Positions 39,868 through 48,011 of a stretch of DNA of 48,011 bases are shown one piece after another (within the stretch, counting starts at the first letter, position 1; each line of letters opens with the position of its first letter). The translations under genes and the position numbers were made by a program. The notes beneath the pieces are model-generated. The model saw nothing but the letters and a program-made list of their open reading frames with translations, was not told the DNA's origin and searched no databases. The stretch is taken from NCBI GenBank assembly GCA_016182795.1, contig JACPFW010000009.1, positions 1-48,011 of the forward strand, read 5' to 3'. This stretch comes from Gemmatimonadota bacterium (lineage in GTDB: Bacteria; Gemmatimonadota; Gemmatimonadetes; Gemmatimonadales; Gemmatimonadaceae).

Positions 39868-39940
39868 TGTCCCGGCCCCCGTCCCTGATCCCGTCCCCCG
39901 TCTCATAGTCCCGGCCCTCCTCCTCGTTCCCCATTCTCGC
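39868..39940 (+). repeat. C-rich element before the TPR gene
   Basis: CCCCCGTCCC, CGTCCCCCGT, TAGTCCC, CTCCTCCTCGTTCCCC follow one another and end a few bases before the ATG at 39944. The order of blocks matches the copy at 31160-31230 before the radical SAM gene. There is no purine-rich partner here, because the upstream gene is divergent. Confidence 0.7.
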
Positions 39941-39943
39941 TCC

Positions 39944-42394
39944 ATGGCTACCCGCGTCGACGAACTCAAGAAGCGCTACGAGGAGAACCCGCGCCGGTTC
40001 TTCGCGCCGCTCGCCAACGAGTATCGCAAGGCGGGGGACCTCGATGCGGCCATCGATCTCTGCCGTATGCATCTCGAGGAGCAACCGGGGCACCTCAGCG
40101 GACACATCGTCTACGGCCAGGCCCTCTTCGAGTCCGCGCGGAAGGCCGAGGCCAAGACGGTCTTCGAATCGGCGCTCACGCTGGATCCCGAGAACCTGAT
40201 CGCCCTCCGTCACCTCGGCGACATCGCCAAGAGCGAGGGCGATGCCGGGTCGGCGCGACACTGGTACCAGCGCATTCTCGAAGTCGATCCGCGAAACGAC
40301 GAAGCCACCGCGCTCATCGAGTCGCTGAGCCAGCTCACCGCGGCGCCAACCGTTGTCGTCGAAGCACCGCACGCCCCGCCTCCGATGCCCAACTATGCGG
40401 AGCAGGCCGCCGCGCCGGCCGCGCCCGTCGTGGACGTGGCGGCGGCGCCGGTGACTGCGGTGCCGGATTTGGAGATCGAGTCCATCGCCGCGTCGGCCTC
40501 GCCCACACCGGTCGTGCCGGCACCCGTTGTCCCGGCCGAGCCGTCCACCGAGCCCAGGCCCATCGCGGCCGCGGCGCCTCGGTTGAGCATCGGCTTGATG
40601 GATCTCGATCTCAACCTCGCTGACGCCACCACGCCGACAATCGATATCGGATCCGCGCTCGACGCCGAGGCGCCGCCCCCGTCGGAGGAGATGCCGCCGG
40701 CGGTGCTCGAACCCGCGCCGACCATCGACGAGGGCATGACGCTCGTCGACGCGGGCGAGTTGGCGCCCGAGATCGAAACCGCGGCGATGGCTGGGTTGGA
40801 GCACACGTCGCTGGGCGACGGGGCGGGGGAGATCGAGGTGCATGACACCTCCTTCGACGCGCCCGTGGCGGAAGAGCCGTCGATGTTCGGCGTCGCCGAC
40901 GAGGCGCCTTCGTTCGGCGATTCGCTCGACATTACCGCCAGCGCCGACGTCATCGACGAAACGCCGCCGCGCATCAGCCTGCTTGATTCGCTCCCGGTGA
41001 TCGACACCGGCGACGCCGTCTCGATTGGCGAGCCCGTCACCGAGCCAAAGCCGGCGTACGAGCGCCCCGCCGAGGAACCGGCGGCTGCCGTCGAAGCTGC
41101 TGAGACAGCCGCGCCGGCCGCGCCCGCCCCGGCGACGGCCTCCGACTTCGACGCGCTGTTCGGCAACGCGCCCATCTCCGACGTCGTCGTTGGCGGCGAT
41201 GCATCACCCGCCACCGTCGACGACCAGGGCTTCCTCGCCGACTCGTTCGTCGGCCGTGAGCCAACGGACGAAGTCCTGGCTGCCGCCCCCGACATCGCCA
41301 CGCCGCCCTCGCCGTTCGTCACCGAGACGATGGCCGAGTTGTATCTCCAGCAGGGATTCCGCGAGGAAGCGCTCGGCGTGTACCGCCAGCTGCTCGCGCA
41401 GAACCCCGATGATCACGGCCTCGCCGAGCGCGTGCGGCACCTCGAGCACGGCACGCGCTCGAGTCTGGCCATCGATTCGGTAAGCGAAGAGATCGAAGCC
41501 GCCGCGGTCGCGGACGAACTCCGCCGCTCGGGGAGCATCCCGACGGTGCCAGCCGAGCCCGCCGCGCCGGCGCCCGAAGTTCCGGCGGCGGAAGCACCGG
41601 CGGCCGAAGTTCCAGCGGCCGAAGTGCCGACGGCCGAGGTCGCTCCTGTGGCAGCCGGCTCACCGCCGATCGTCGAAGCGCCCACCGGCCCGGCGCCGAT
41701 CATTGAGATGATTCCCGAGCCGGTTCGCGCTTCGACGTCAACGCCGCGCTTTACGCCGCTCGTGGTGCGCGCCGTCGAAGCGCCGGAGCCGGTGATGGAG
41801 ATGGTGCCCGAGCCCGTCGCTCCCGCACCGCCGCCCCCCGCTGGTCCGACCGCGCGCGACGTCTTGTCGCGGATTGCGGGGCGACGCGCGGTGCCGGGCG
41901 GTGGAGTCACCGAGCGTGTGGCGGCGCCGGCGACGTTGCCAGGCGCGCCGCCCGAGGTGTCGGCCGCGGCGCCCGCGCCTGCGGCGACGGCGGAGTCGCC
42001 TGTGGCGATGCAGCCGGCGAAAGTCGGTGAAGTGCCGGTCGCTCCCGGCGGATCGCTCGACCGGCTGTTCGGCATGTCGGGCATCGGCGCGGCGGACGAG
42101 GGCGCGGCGCTGGTCATGGCCGCGGCATACGGTGGGGTCCCCGCAGCCCCGATCAAGGGCGAACCCACGCGCCGCGTCGCCGATGAGTTGTCGCTCGACT
42201 CCGTCTTCAAGGGTGACGAATCCGGATCGCCGCTCGGCGTCCAGCGCCAGTCGACACGCCTGCGCTTCGACCAGTTCTTCTCCGGCGCCGAAGGCGGTGA
42301 GTCCGCACCGGTCGCGCCGCCGCCGACCCCCGCTGCGCCCGGGGATGACATTGCGCAGTTCACCGATTGGCTGAAGGGGCTCAAGGGCACGTGA
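39944..42394 (+). CDS. TPR protein with long Pro/Ala/Glu-rich linker
   Basis: An 816-residue protein: N-terminal TPR units (residues about 1-125; NEYRKAGDLDAAIDLCRMHLEEQPGH, VFESALTLDPEN), then more than 300 residues of acidic Pro/Ala-rich linker. A further short TPR part follows (about 460-500; ETMAELYLQQGFREEALGVYRQLL), and then a second disordered region with tandem PAAEVP repeats (around 41570-41645). It resembles the frameshifted gene at 33698 in design and shares the GLE-x-TSL motif in its linker. No membrane segment or signal peptide. Its TGA overlaps the aroQ GTG. Function unknown; probably a scaffold. Confidence 0.8.
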   Translation: MATRVDELKKRYEENPRRFFAPLANEYRKAGDLDAAIDLCRMHLEEQPGHLSGHIVYGQALFESARKAEAKTVFESALTLDPENLIALRHLGDIAKSEGDAGSARHWYQRILEVDPRNDEATALIESLSQLTAAPTVVVEAPHAPPPMPNYAEQAAAPAAPVVDVAAAPVTAVPDLEIESIAASASPTPVVPAPVVPAEPSTEPRPIAAAAPRLSIGLMDLDLNLADATTPTIDIGSALDAEAPPPSEEMPPAVLEPAPTIDEGMTLVDAGELAPEIETAAMAGLEHTSLGDGAGEIEVHDTSFDAPVAEEPSMFGVADEAPSFGDSLDITASADVIDETPPRISLLDSLPVIDTGDAVSIGEPVTEPKPAYERPAEEPAAAVEAAETAAPAAPAPATASDFDALFGNAPISDVVVGGDASPATVDDQGFLADSFVGREPTDEVLAAAPDIATPPSPFVTETMAELYLQQGFREEALGVYRQLLAQNPDDHGLAERVRHLEHGTRSSLAIDSVSEEIEAAAVADELRRSGSIPTVPAEPAAPAPEVPAAEAPAAEVPAAEVPTAEVAPVAAGSPPIVEAPTGPAPIIEMIPEPVRASTSTPRFTPLVVRAVEAPEPVMEMVPEPVAPAPPPPAGPTARDVLSRIAGRRAVPGGGVTERVAAPATLPGAPPEVSAAAPAPAATAESPVAMQPAKVGEVPVAPGGSLDRLFGMSGIGAADEGAALVMAAAYGGVPAAPIKGEPTRRVADELSLDSVFKGDESGSPLGVQRQSTRLRFDQFFSGAEGGESAPVAPPPTPAAPGDDIAQFTDWLKGLKGT

Positions 42395-42825
42395 AGATCC
42401 TCGTCCTCAGCGGTCCCAACCTGAATCTGCTTGGCACGCGCGAGCCGCATCTCTACGGCACGACCACCCTGGCCGACATCGAGCGCGACCTTGTTGCCGT
42501 GGGAGCCGAGCTCGGCGTGTCGGTCGAGTGCCGGCAGTCGAATCACGAGGGCGTGCTCATCGACCTGATTCATGGGGCCAAGGGGAGCGCCGACGGCATC
42601 GTCATCAACGCCGGCGCCTACTCGCACACGAGCCTTGCCATTCGCGACGCGCTGTCGGCGGTGGCTGTGCCGTACGCCGAAGTGCACCTCACCAACATCT
42701 TCGCGCGCGAACCCGAGCGCCGGCACACCACGCTCGCCGCTGGCGCGCGCGCGATCCTGTGCGGGTTCGGCGCGCCGGGATACGCACTGGCCCTCCGTGG
42801 GCTGGTTGCGGCGTTGCGCGCGTAA
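42391..42825 (+). CDS. aroQ: 3-dehydroquinate dehydratase, type II
   Basis: The third step of the shikimate pathway. At 144 residues it is a normal type II enzyme. It has the N-terminal LSGPNLNLLGTREPHLYG (catalytic Arg and Tyr), CRQSNHEGVLIDLIH, INAGAYSHTS, and the catalytic His region (HLTNIFAREPERRH). The GTG at 42391 overlaps the TPR stop; an ATG at 42367 is the TPR region read in another frame. Confidence 0.95.
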   Translation: MKILVLSGPNLNLLGTREPHLYGTTTLADIERDLVAVGAELGVSVECRQSNHEGVLIDLIHGAKGSADGIVINAGAYSHTSLAIRDALSAVAVPYAEVHLTNIFAREPERRHTTLAAGARAILCGFGAPGYALALRGLVAALRA

Positions 42826-42851
42826 GCGCGCCGATTCCACCCCGTCCTGTC

Positions 42852-43943
42852 ATGGAAGACCGCCGTCCGCACCGTCTCGCGGCCCTGCGTGCCGCGCTTC
42901 GCGACCGTGAGTGCGACGCACTGCTCGTCACGTCGCTCCCCAATATCCGCTATCTCACCGGCTTCTCCGGGTCGGCGGCCCTGCTCGTCGTTTTCGCCGA
43001 CGCCGCGTCGGTGCTCATCACCGACTTCCGCTACGCCGTGCAGGTCGTCGAGGAGGTGGGCGACCACGCCGTCGTGCGCATCGAGTCCAGCTCGCTGTGG
43101 ACCGGATTGCGCGACGTCCTCGCCGCCGCGCCCCACGGCCAGGTGCTCGCCTTTGAGTCGACGCATGTGCTCTTCAGCGACTACGAGCGTTTCGCCGAGC
43201 TTGCCGGCCGCTGGCAGTTCCGCGCCAACTCCGGCCTCGTCGAGACGCTGCGCGAGCGCAAGGATCCCGGGGAGCTCGCGCTGATTCGCGAAGCCGTGCG
43301 CATCGCCGAGACGGCGCTCGAGCGCACCATCGCGCAGGTGCAGGTTGGGCAAACCGAGCGGCAGGTCGCCGGCATCCTCGAACATCATCTCCGCGACCTC
43401 GGCAGCGACGCCACGCCCTTTGAGACGATCGTCGCCTCCGGCCCGCGCGCGGCGCTGCCGCACGCCCGCGCGTCGACCCGTGCCCTCGAGGGCGGCGAGT
43501 TTCTGCTGATTGACTTCGGTGCGTCGTTTGGCGGCTACTGCAGCGACATCACGCGCACGTTTGCGCTGCGGAGCGTGAAACCGAAGATGCAGCACATTCA
43601 CGACGTGGTACGCGAGGCCACGCTGAGCGCTTCGGCAGGTGTTCGGGCCGGAATGCGCGGAAGGGATGCCGACGCGATTGCGAGGGACTACATTGAGTCC
43701 CGCGGTTTCGGCGAGCTCTTTGGGCACTCGCTTGGGCACGGCATCGGCCTCGAAGTGCACGAGGGGCCGCGCCTGGCCCGGACCGCCGATGCGCCGCTGC
43801 CCCAAGGGGCGGTGGTGACAATTGAGCCCGGGATCTACAAGCCCGGCTGGGGCGGGGTGCGCATCGAGGACGATGTCTTCCTCGCCGACGATGGGCCCGT
43901 GATGCTCACGAGTTTCTCTCGGGACCTCCTAGTCATCGGGTGA
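42852..43943 (+). CDS. pepP: Xaa-Pro aminopeptidase/prolidase-like M24 peptidase
   Basis: A 363-residue M24 protein with a creatinase-like N-terminal domain (residues about 1-125) and a pita-bread catalytic domain. All five metal ligands are in place: Asp in [19 protein letters not shown] (two Asp), His in [14 protein letters not shown], Glu in [13 protein letters not shown], and Glu in RIEDDVFL. It cleaves peptides with proline next to the N-terminus. It sits 26 nt after aroQ. PepP versus PepQ cannot be decided. Confidence 0.9.
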   Translation: MEDRRPHRLAALRAALRDRECDALLVTSLPNIRYLTGFSGSAALLVVFADAASVLITDFRYAVQVVEEVGDHAVVRIESSSLWTGLRDVLAAAPHGQVLAFESTHVLFSDYERFAELAGRWQFRANSGLVETLRERKDPGELALIREAVRIAETALERTIAQVQVGQTERQVAGILEHHLRDLGSDATPFETIVASGPRAALPHARASTRALEGGEFLLIDFGASFGGYCSDITRTFALRSVKPKMQHIHDVVREATLSASAGVRAGMRGRDADAIARDYIESRGFGELFGHSLGHGIGLEVHEGPRLARTADAPLPQGAVVTIEPGIYKPGWGGVRIEDDVFLADDGPVMLTSFSRDLLVIG

Positions 43944-43944
43944 A

Positions 43945-43997
43945 CCTCTGTTGTTTTTCGGTTGTCTCTCTGTTGTCTCTCTGTTGTTTCTCTCTTG
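43945..43997 (+). repeat. 11-nt tandem element before accB
   Basis: Four 11-nt units at 43950-43960, 43961-43971, 43972-43982 and 43983-43993. Two are GTTGTCTCTCT and the last is GTTGTTTCTCT, which also occurs at 37775, 37797 and 37808. The element starts 1 nt after the pepP stop and ends 16 nt before the accB ATG. No purine-rich partner is seen. Confidence 0.8.
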
Positions 43998-44009
43998 AGA
44001 GTCTCCTAG

Positions 44010-44522
44010 ATGATTGATCTGCGCTACGTAAAGAAGCTCGTCGACATGCTCGACGAATCGACCGTGGACTCCATCGAGATCTCCTCCGACAAGGGGATGA
44101 AGATCCGGATCAGCAAGACGCCGTCGGCGCGGGCGGCGATGCACGCCGTCGCGCCGGTGATGCATGCCACGCACGCCGCCCCGGTGGCGCCGCCGGCGGT
44201 GACGCTGGCCGCGCCCGTCTCGCCCGGCGCCGCCGTGGCTGCGGCCGCAGCGGCGGCCAAGGCTGACGCCGCGTCCAAGCTGGTCGACGTCAAGTCGCCG
44301 ATGGTCGGCACGTTCTACTCCAAGCCCGAGCCCGGCGCCGCGCCGTATGTGCAGGTCGGCTCCACCGTCACCAAGGGGCAGGTGCTGTGCATCATCGAGG
44401 CCATGAAGATCATGAACGAGATCGAGTGCGAAGTCGCCGGCACCATCCGTGAGATCTGCGTGACCGACGCGCACCCGGTCGAGTTCGGCCAGCCGCTCTT
44501 CCGCATCGATCCCAATGGCTGA
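44010..44522 (+). CDS. accB: Biotin carboxyl carrier protein of acetyl-CoA carboxylase
   Basis: A 170-residue BCCP. It has an N-terminal part (residues 1-40; VKKLVDMLDEST), an Ala/Pro-rich linker, and a C-terminal biotinyl domain (about 90-170) with biotinylation Lys133 in EAMKIMNEIE. It carries carboxybiotin in the first committed step of fatty acid synthesis. The end overlaps pilT by 8 nt. Confidence 0.96.
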   Translation: MIDLRYVKKLVDMLDESTVDSIEISSDKGMKIRISKTPSARAAMHAVAPVMHATHAAPVAPPAVTLAAPVSPGAAVAAAAAAAKADAASKLVDVKSPMVGTFYSKPEPGAAPYVQVGSTVTKGQVLCIIEAMKIMNEIECEVAGTIREICVTDAHPVEFGQPLFRIDPNG

Positions 44523-45705
44523 TCCCACGGGACCGCGTCCGAGCACGGCCCAGCCGGCCGTCGACGCCGCGCAGGGTGGCGCCCAGCCGCCGGCGCCGCC
44601 GTACAACTACAAGATCGTGCTCCAGAAGACCGTCCAGATGGGAGCGTCCGACCTGCATCTCAAGGTCGGCCGACCGCCGATGGCGCGCCTCAACGGCGAA
44701 CTCTCGCCGCTCGAGCTGCCGCCGCTCCGCCCCGAGGATCTCAAGTCGATCGGCGAGCAGATCTGCCCGCCGAAGCAGAAGCGCGAGTTTGACGCCGAAA
44801 AGGAAGCCGACTTCGCCATCGGCGTCCCCGGCATCGGCCGCTTCCGCGTGAACATGTATCAGCAGCGCGGCACGATCGCCTTCGTCTTCCGCGCCATCGC
44901 GTTCCAGGCCGCGTCGATTCGCGACCTCAATCTCCCGCCCGTGCTGGAAGAGATCGCGATGAAGCCGCGCGGGCTGGTGCTCGTCACCGGCATCACCGGC
45001 TCCGGCAAGTCGACGGCGCTCGCGTCGATGATCCAGTACGTCAATGAGACGCGGCACGCCAACATCATCACGATCGAGGATCCCATTGAGTTCCTCCATC
45101 GCGACATCAACTGCAACATCAACCAGCGCGAAGTCGGGCTCGATACCGGTTCGTTCGCCTCGGCGCTGCGCCGCGTGCTCCGGCAGGACCCCGACATTAT
45201 CTTGATCGGCGAAATCCGCGACCTCGAAACGCTCGAGATCGCGCTCAAGGCCGCCGACACCGGACATATGGTGTTCAGCACGCTGCACACCACCGACGCC
45301 ACGCAGACCATCAACCGCGTGCTGTCGTTCTACCCGCCGCACCAGCAGGCCGACGTGCGCTTCTCGCTGTCCACGGCGCTGCAGGCCGTCGTCTCGCTGC
45401 GCCTCGTGCCGCGCTCCGACCGTCCCGGCCGCGTCCCCGCGTGCGAAGTGCTCATCAACACCGCGGCCGTCAAGGACAACATTCGCGACATGAACAAGTC
45501 GCTCAACATTCCCGATCTCATCAAGGAAGGCACGGTCCAGTACGGGATGCAGAGTTTCGACCAGTCGCTGATGGCGTGGTACTCCAAGGGCGTCATCTCG
45601 TACGAGAACGCGCTGTTCCATTCCACCAACCCCAGCGAGTTCGCCCTCAAGGTGCAGGGCATCGCCGGGACGAGCGACACGAGTTGGGATTCCTTTACAC
45701 AGTGA
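44515..45705 (+). CDS. pilT: Type IV pilus retraction ATPase PilT/PilU-type
   Basis: A 396-residue hexameric secretion ATPase of the retraction type. It has Walker A (GITGSGKST, from about residue 159), the Asp box (TIEDPIEFLH), Walker B (IILIGEIRDLETLEIAL) and the His box (GHMVFSTLHTTDA). The C-terminal segment (NIRDMNKSLNIPDLIKEG...GMQSFDQSL) corresponds to the retraction-type region of PilT (AIRNLIRE). It lies between accB and accC, overlapping accB; those two genes are usually adjacent. No other pilus gene is in the window. Confidence 0.92.
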   Translation: MADPTGPRPSTAQPAVDAAQGGAQPPAPPYNYKIVLQKTVQMGASDLHLKVGRPPMARLNGELSPLELPPLRPEDLKSIGEQICPPKQKREFDAEKEADFAIGVPGIGRFRVNMYQQRGTIAFVFRAIAFQAASIRDLNLPPVLEEIAMKPRGLVLVTGITGSGKSTALASMIQYVNETRHANIITIEDPIEFLHRDINCNINQREVGLDTGSFASALRRVLRQDPDIILIGEIRDLETLEIALKAADTGHMVFSTLHTTDATQTINRVLSFYPPHQQADVRFSLSTALQAVVSLRLVPRSDRPGRVPACEVLINTAAVKDNIRDMNKSLNIPDLIKEGTVQYGMQSFDQSLMAWYSKGVISYENALFHSTNPSEFALKVQGIAGTSDTSWDSFTQ

Positions 45706-45713
45706 GCACGCAC

Positions 45714-45817
45714 GTGATGGCGGATAGCGGACGGCGGATGGCGGATGCGCGCGCTGCGCACCGGGCATCGCCTTCACGCGCAACGTCTGCCATCTGCCAT
45801 CCGCCTTCTGCCATCAC
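45714..45817 (+). repeat. 7-nt element pair forming an inverted repeat between pilT and accC
   Basis: The left arm (45714-45749) is five heptads starting GTGATGG-CGGATAG-CGGACGG. The right arm (45786-45817) is heptads of the TCTGCCA/TCCGCCT type ending CCATCAC. Over 32 nt the arms match at 26 positions, and three of the six differences would be G-U pairs in RNA. The left arm starts 8 nt after the pilT stop. The right arm ends 5 nt before the accC TTG. Confidence 0.8.
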
Positions 45818-45822
45818 TCGCC

Positions 45823-47175
<1,353 letters not shown>

Positions 47176-47181
47176 ACGGCT

Positions 47182-47334
47182 GGAACGGGGAGGAGGTAGT
47201 GGCGAAGGGTTGAGAAAAGGGAGTGGGGACGGGGAGGGGGCCAAAAGGGTCTCCTCCCCGTTCCCTATCTCCATTCCCAACCCTAAGCCTCTACCCCCTC
47301 CCCGTTCCTAAAGCCTGTACCCCCTCCCCGTTCC
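47182..47334. repeat. C-rich inverted repeat between accC and a - strand gene, with an extra unit
   Basis: The purine-rich arm (47182-47240) starts 6 nt after the accC stop with GGAACGGGGAGGAGGTAG. The pyrimidine-rich arm (47251-47308) ends CTACCCCCTCCCCGTTCC. The arms pair over nearly 58 nt around a 10-nt loop. A further unit (CTGTACCCCCTCCCCGTTCC) follows at about 47315-47334. It reaches the stop codon of the convergent gene, so both genes have the purine-rich sense after their stops. Confidence 0.8.
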
Positions 47335-47777
47335 TATCCTCTCTCCGGCTTCGGAATCCACCCTCCCGTCCGTCCCACCTTGGCGTGCATGCCCAGGATG
47401 AGCCGCCGCACCTGCGCAATGAGATCCACGCGGTGACGGACGCGCGATTCGGGGAGGTGCTCGCGGATGCTCGAGTACCAGACGACGGCCTCGCGCGTCG
47501 ACCCCAATGCGTACGCGTAGAATCGCGTCCGATCCGTCGGCGTCCGTCGCGAGTAGCCCTCTGAGATATTCGCGCTGATCGACGCCACGGAGCGCCGCAG
47601 CTGATCCACTGTCTGGGGGTGCAGCGCCGGACGCGCTTCGCGAGTGTCGGCGAGACAGCAGTCGAGCAGGTACCGCGCAATGCGGTACGAATGCAACTTC
47701 CAGAGCGGATCCCCCGTTTCGGCGGGAGACACCCCCTCCTCCCAAGTGGCGAGTTCCTGCAGGAGCGCGATGTCCAT
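47334..47777 (-). CDS. Four-helix-bundle protein of the 23S rRNA intervening-sequence family
   Basis: A 147-residue, mostly helical protein with the family motif SISANISEGYSRRT and the downstream FYAYALGSTREAVVWYSSIRE stretch. Members were first found inside insertions in 23S rRNA genes, and related proteins (Avd) serve diversity-generating retroelements. Stand-alone copies like this are common and have no known role. No reverse transcriptase or variable repeat is in view. The gene is reversed relative to its neighbours and sits between direct copies of the C-rich element. Confidence 0.82.
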   Translation of the reverse strand: MDIALLQELATWEEGVSPAETGDPLWKLHSYRIARYLLDCCLADTREARPALHPQTVDQLRRSVASISANISEGYSRRTPTDRTRFYAYALGSTREAVVWYSSIREHLPESRVRHRVDLIAQVRRLILGMHAKVGRTGGWIPKPERG

Positions 47778-47845
47778 GGTCGAAGGGTAGGGCAGGGCCC
47801 GCGACGTTCATCACCGATTCCTTCCGTCCATCATCAATCCATTGC

Positions 47846-47913
47846 ACTCCCCCTCCTCGTCCCCACTCCCAAGTCCCAACCCTTCGCCTCTACCTCCTCC
47901 CCGTTCCAGTCTC
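47846..47913 (+). repeat. C-rich element abutting the comB start
   Basis: CCCTCCTCGTCCCC, CCCAACCCTTCGCCTC and CTACCTCCTCCCCGTTCC follow one another; the final bases AGTCTC directly precede GTG at 47914. About 31 bases match the arm at 47272-47308 as a direct repeat with three differences. Confidence 0.75.
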
Positions 47914-48011
47914 GTGCCCCTAGAAGTCACTCTTCTCCCCTCGCCCATCCAAGCGGACGTCGTCGCTATCATCGATGTCCTCCGCTTCACCACCAGCGCC
48001 GCCTACGCCCT
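47914..48011 (+). CDS. comB: 2-phosphosulfolactate phosphatase (ComB family), 5' part
   Basis: Only about 32 codons are present; the gene runs off the right edge. From GTG 47914 the frame reads PLEVTLLPSPIQADVVAIID followed by VLRFTTSAAYA. The DVLR-x-TTS segment after a hydrophobic strand is the ComB N-terminal signature (usually DVLRATTT). ComB hydrolyses 2-phosphosulfolactate in coenzyme M synthesis in archaea; in bacteria its role is less clear. The GTG directly follows a C-rich repeat element. Confidence 0.65.
   Translation, partial: MPLEVTLLPSPIQADVVAIIDVLRFTTSAAYA

Noticed and set aside
47334..47777. Diversity-generating retroelement (Avd-like accessory protein)
   Set aside because: No reverse transcriptase and no template/variable repeat pair are visible within the window. 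The protein is kept as a stand-alone family member.

Overview
The window is GC-rich chromosomal DNA, densely coding and almost all on the + strand; only two genes, a periplasmic PPIase and a small four-helix-bundle protein, lie on the - strand. Gene content is that of a diderm with an LPS-type outer membrane: BamD, Tol-Pal, LptD, Tat, and a long SecA with a C-terminal zinc-binding tail. Protein style, high GC, GTG starts and GTGA/ATGA stop-start overlaps fit a Gemmatimonadota bacterium. That placement is inferred from protein resemblance and was not tested by any search.

Layout: 1-2502 nucleotide-sugar genes (end of a nucleotide-sugar dehydrogenase, ugd, UDP-glucuronate decarboxylase); 2543-7172 bamD-nadD-secA; 7306-9415 a secreted protein of unknown role and radC; 9653-14555 rel (ppGpp), a four-helix membrane protein and uvrB; 14556-16711 tsaE-tsaB-rimI-ssb; 16712-19429 a lipoprotein-like ORF without a start, a LysM protein and a sugar-nucleotide epimerase; 19513-31088 a tightly packed run tolQ-tolR-tolA-tolB-pal-cpoB-tatC-lptD-hutH-hutU; 31250-33520 a radical SAM protein and hutI; 33698-37671 a frameshifted TPR protein, a polyprenyl diphosphate synthase, a DUF4321-like protein and tatA; 37821-39647 (-) ppiD-like; 39944-47175 a second TPR protein, aroQ, an M24 peptidase, accB, pilT and accC; then a four-helix-bundle gene (-) and the start of comB.

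Most genes are housekeeping. The unusual part is between them. Many spacers contain short-period degenerate tandem elements of at least five families: a 13-nt unit of AATCGCAATCC type, an 11-nt GTTGTTTCTCT unit, a 7-nt CCATCTG unit, a C-rich CTCCCCGTTCC type, and a CTGCACCACAC type. They obey a polarity rule. The pyrimidine-rich strand runs toward the next start codon, often directly abutting it where a Shine-Dalgarno would be expected. The reverse-complement, purine-rich copy directly follows stop codons. Where both are present they form long imperfect inverted repeats that would fold into RNA hairpins. Copies of one family keep the same internal order of variant units at distant loci, so they look like dispersed related elements and not chance low complexity. 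One copy of the 13-nt element supplies a start codon, and one CTGCACCACAC-type copy encodes the hydrophobic core of the TolB signal peptide. I regard this as the best candidate for an undescribed system here.

Other points: a candidate SOS operator (GAAC-N7-GAAC) inside an apparently leaderless uvrB promoter; pilT lying between accB and accC; a 1-nt frameshift in a TPR gene; and a small - strand gene flanked by direct copies of the C-rich element.
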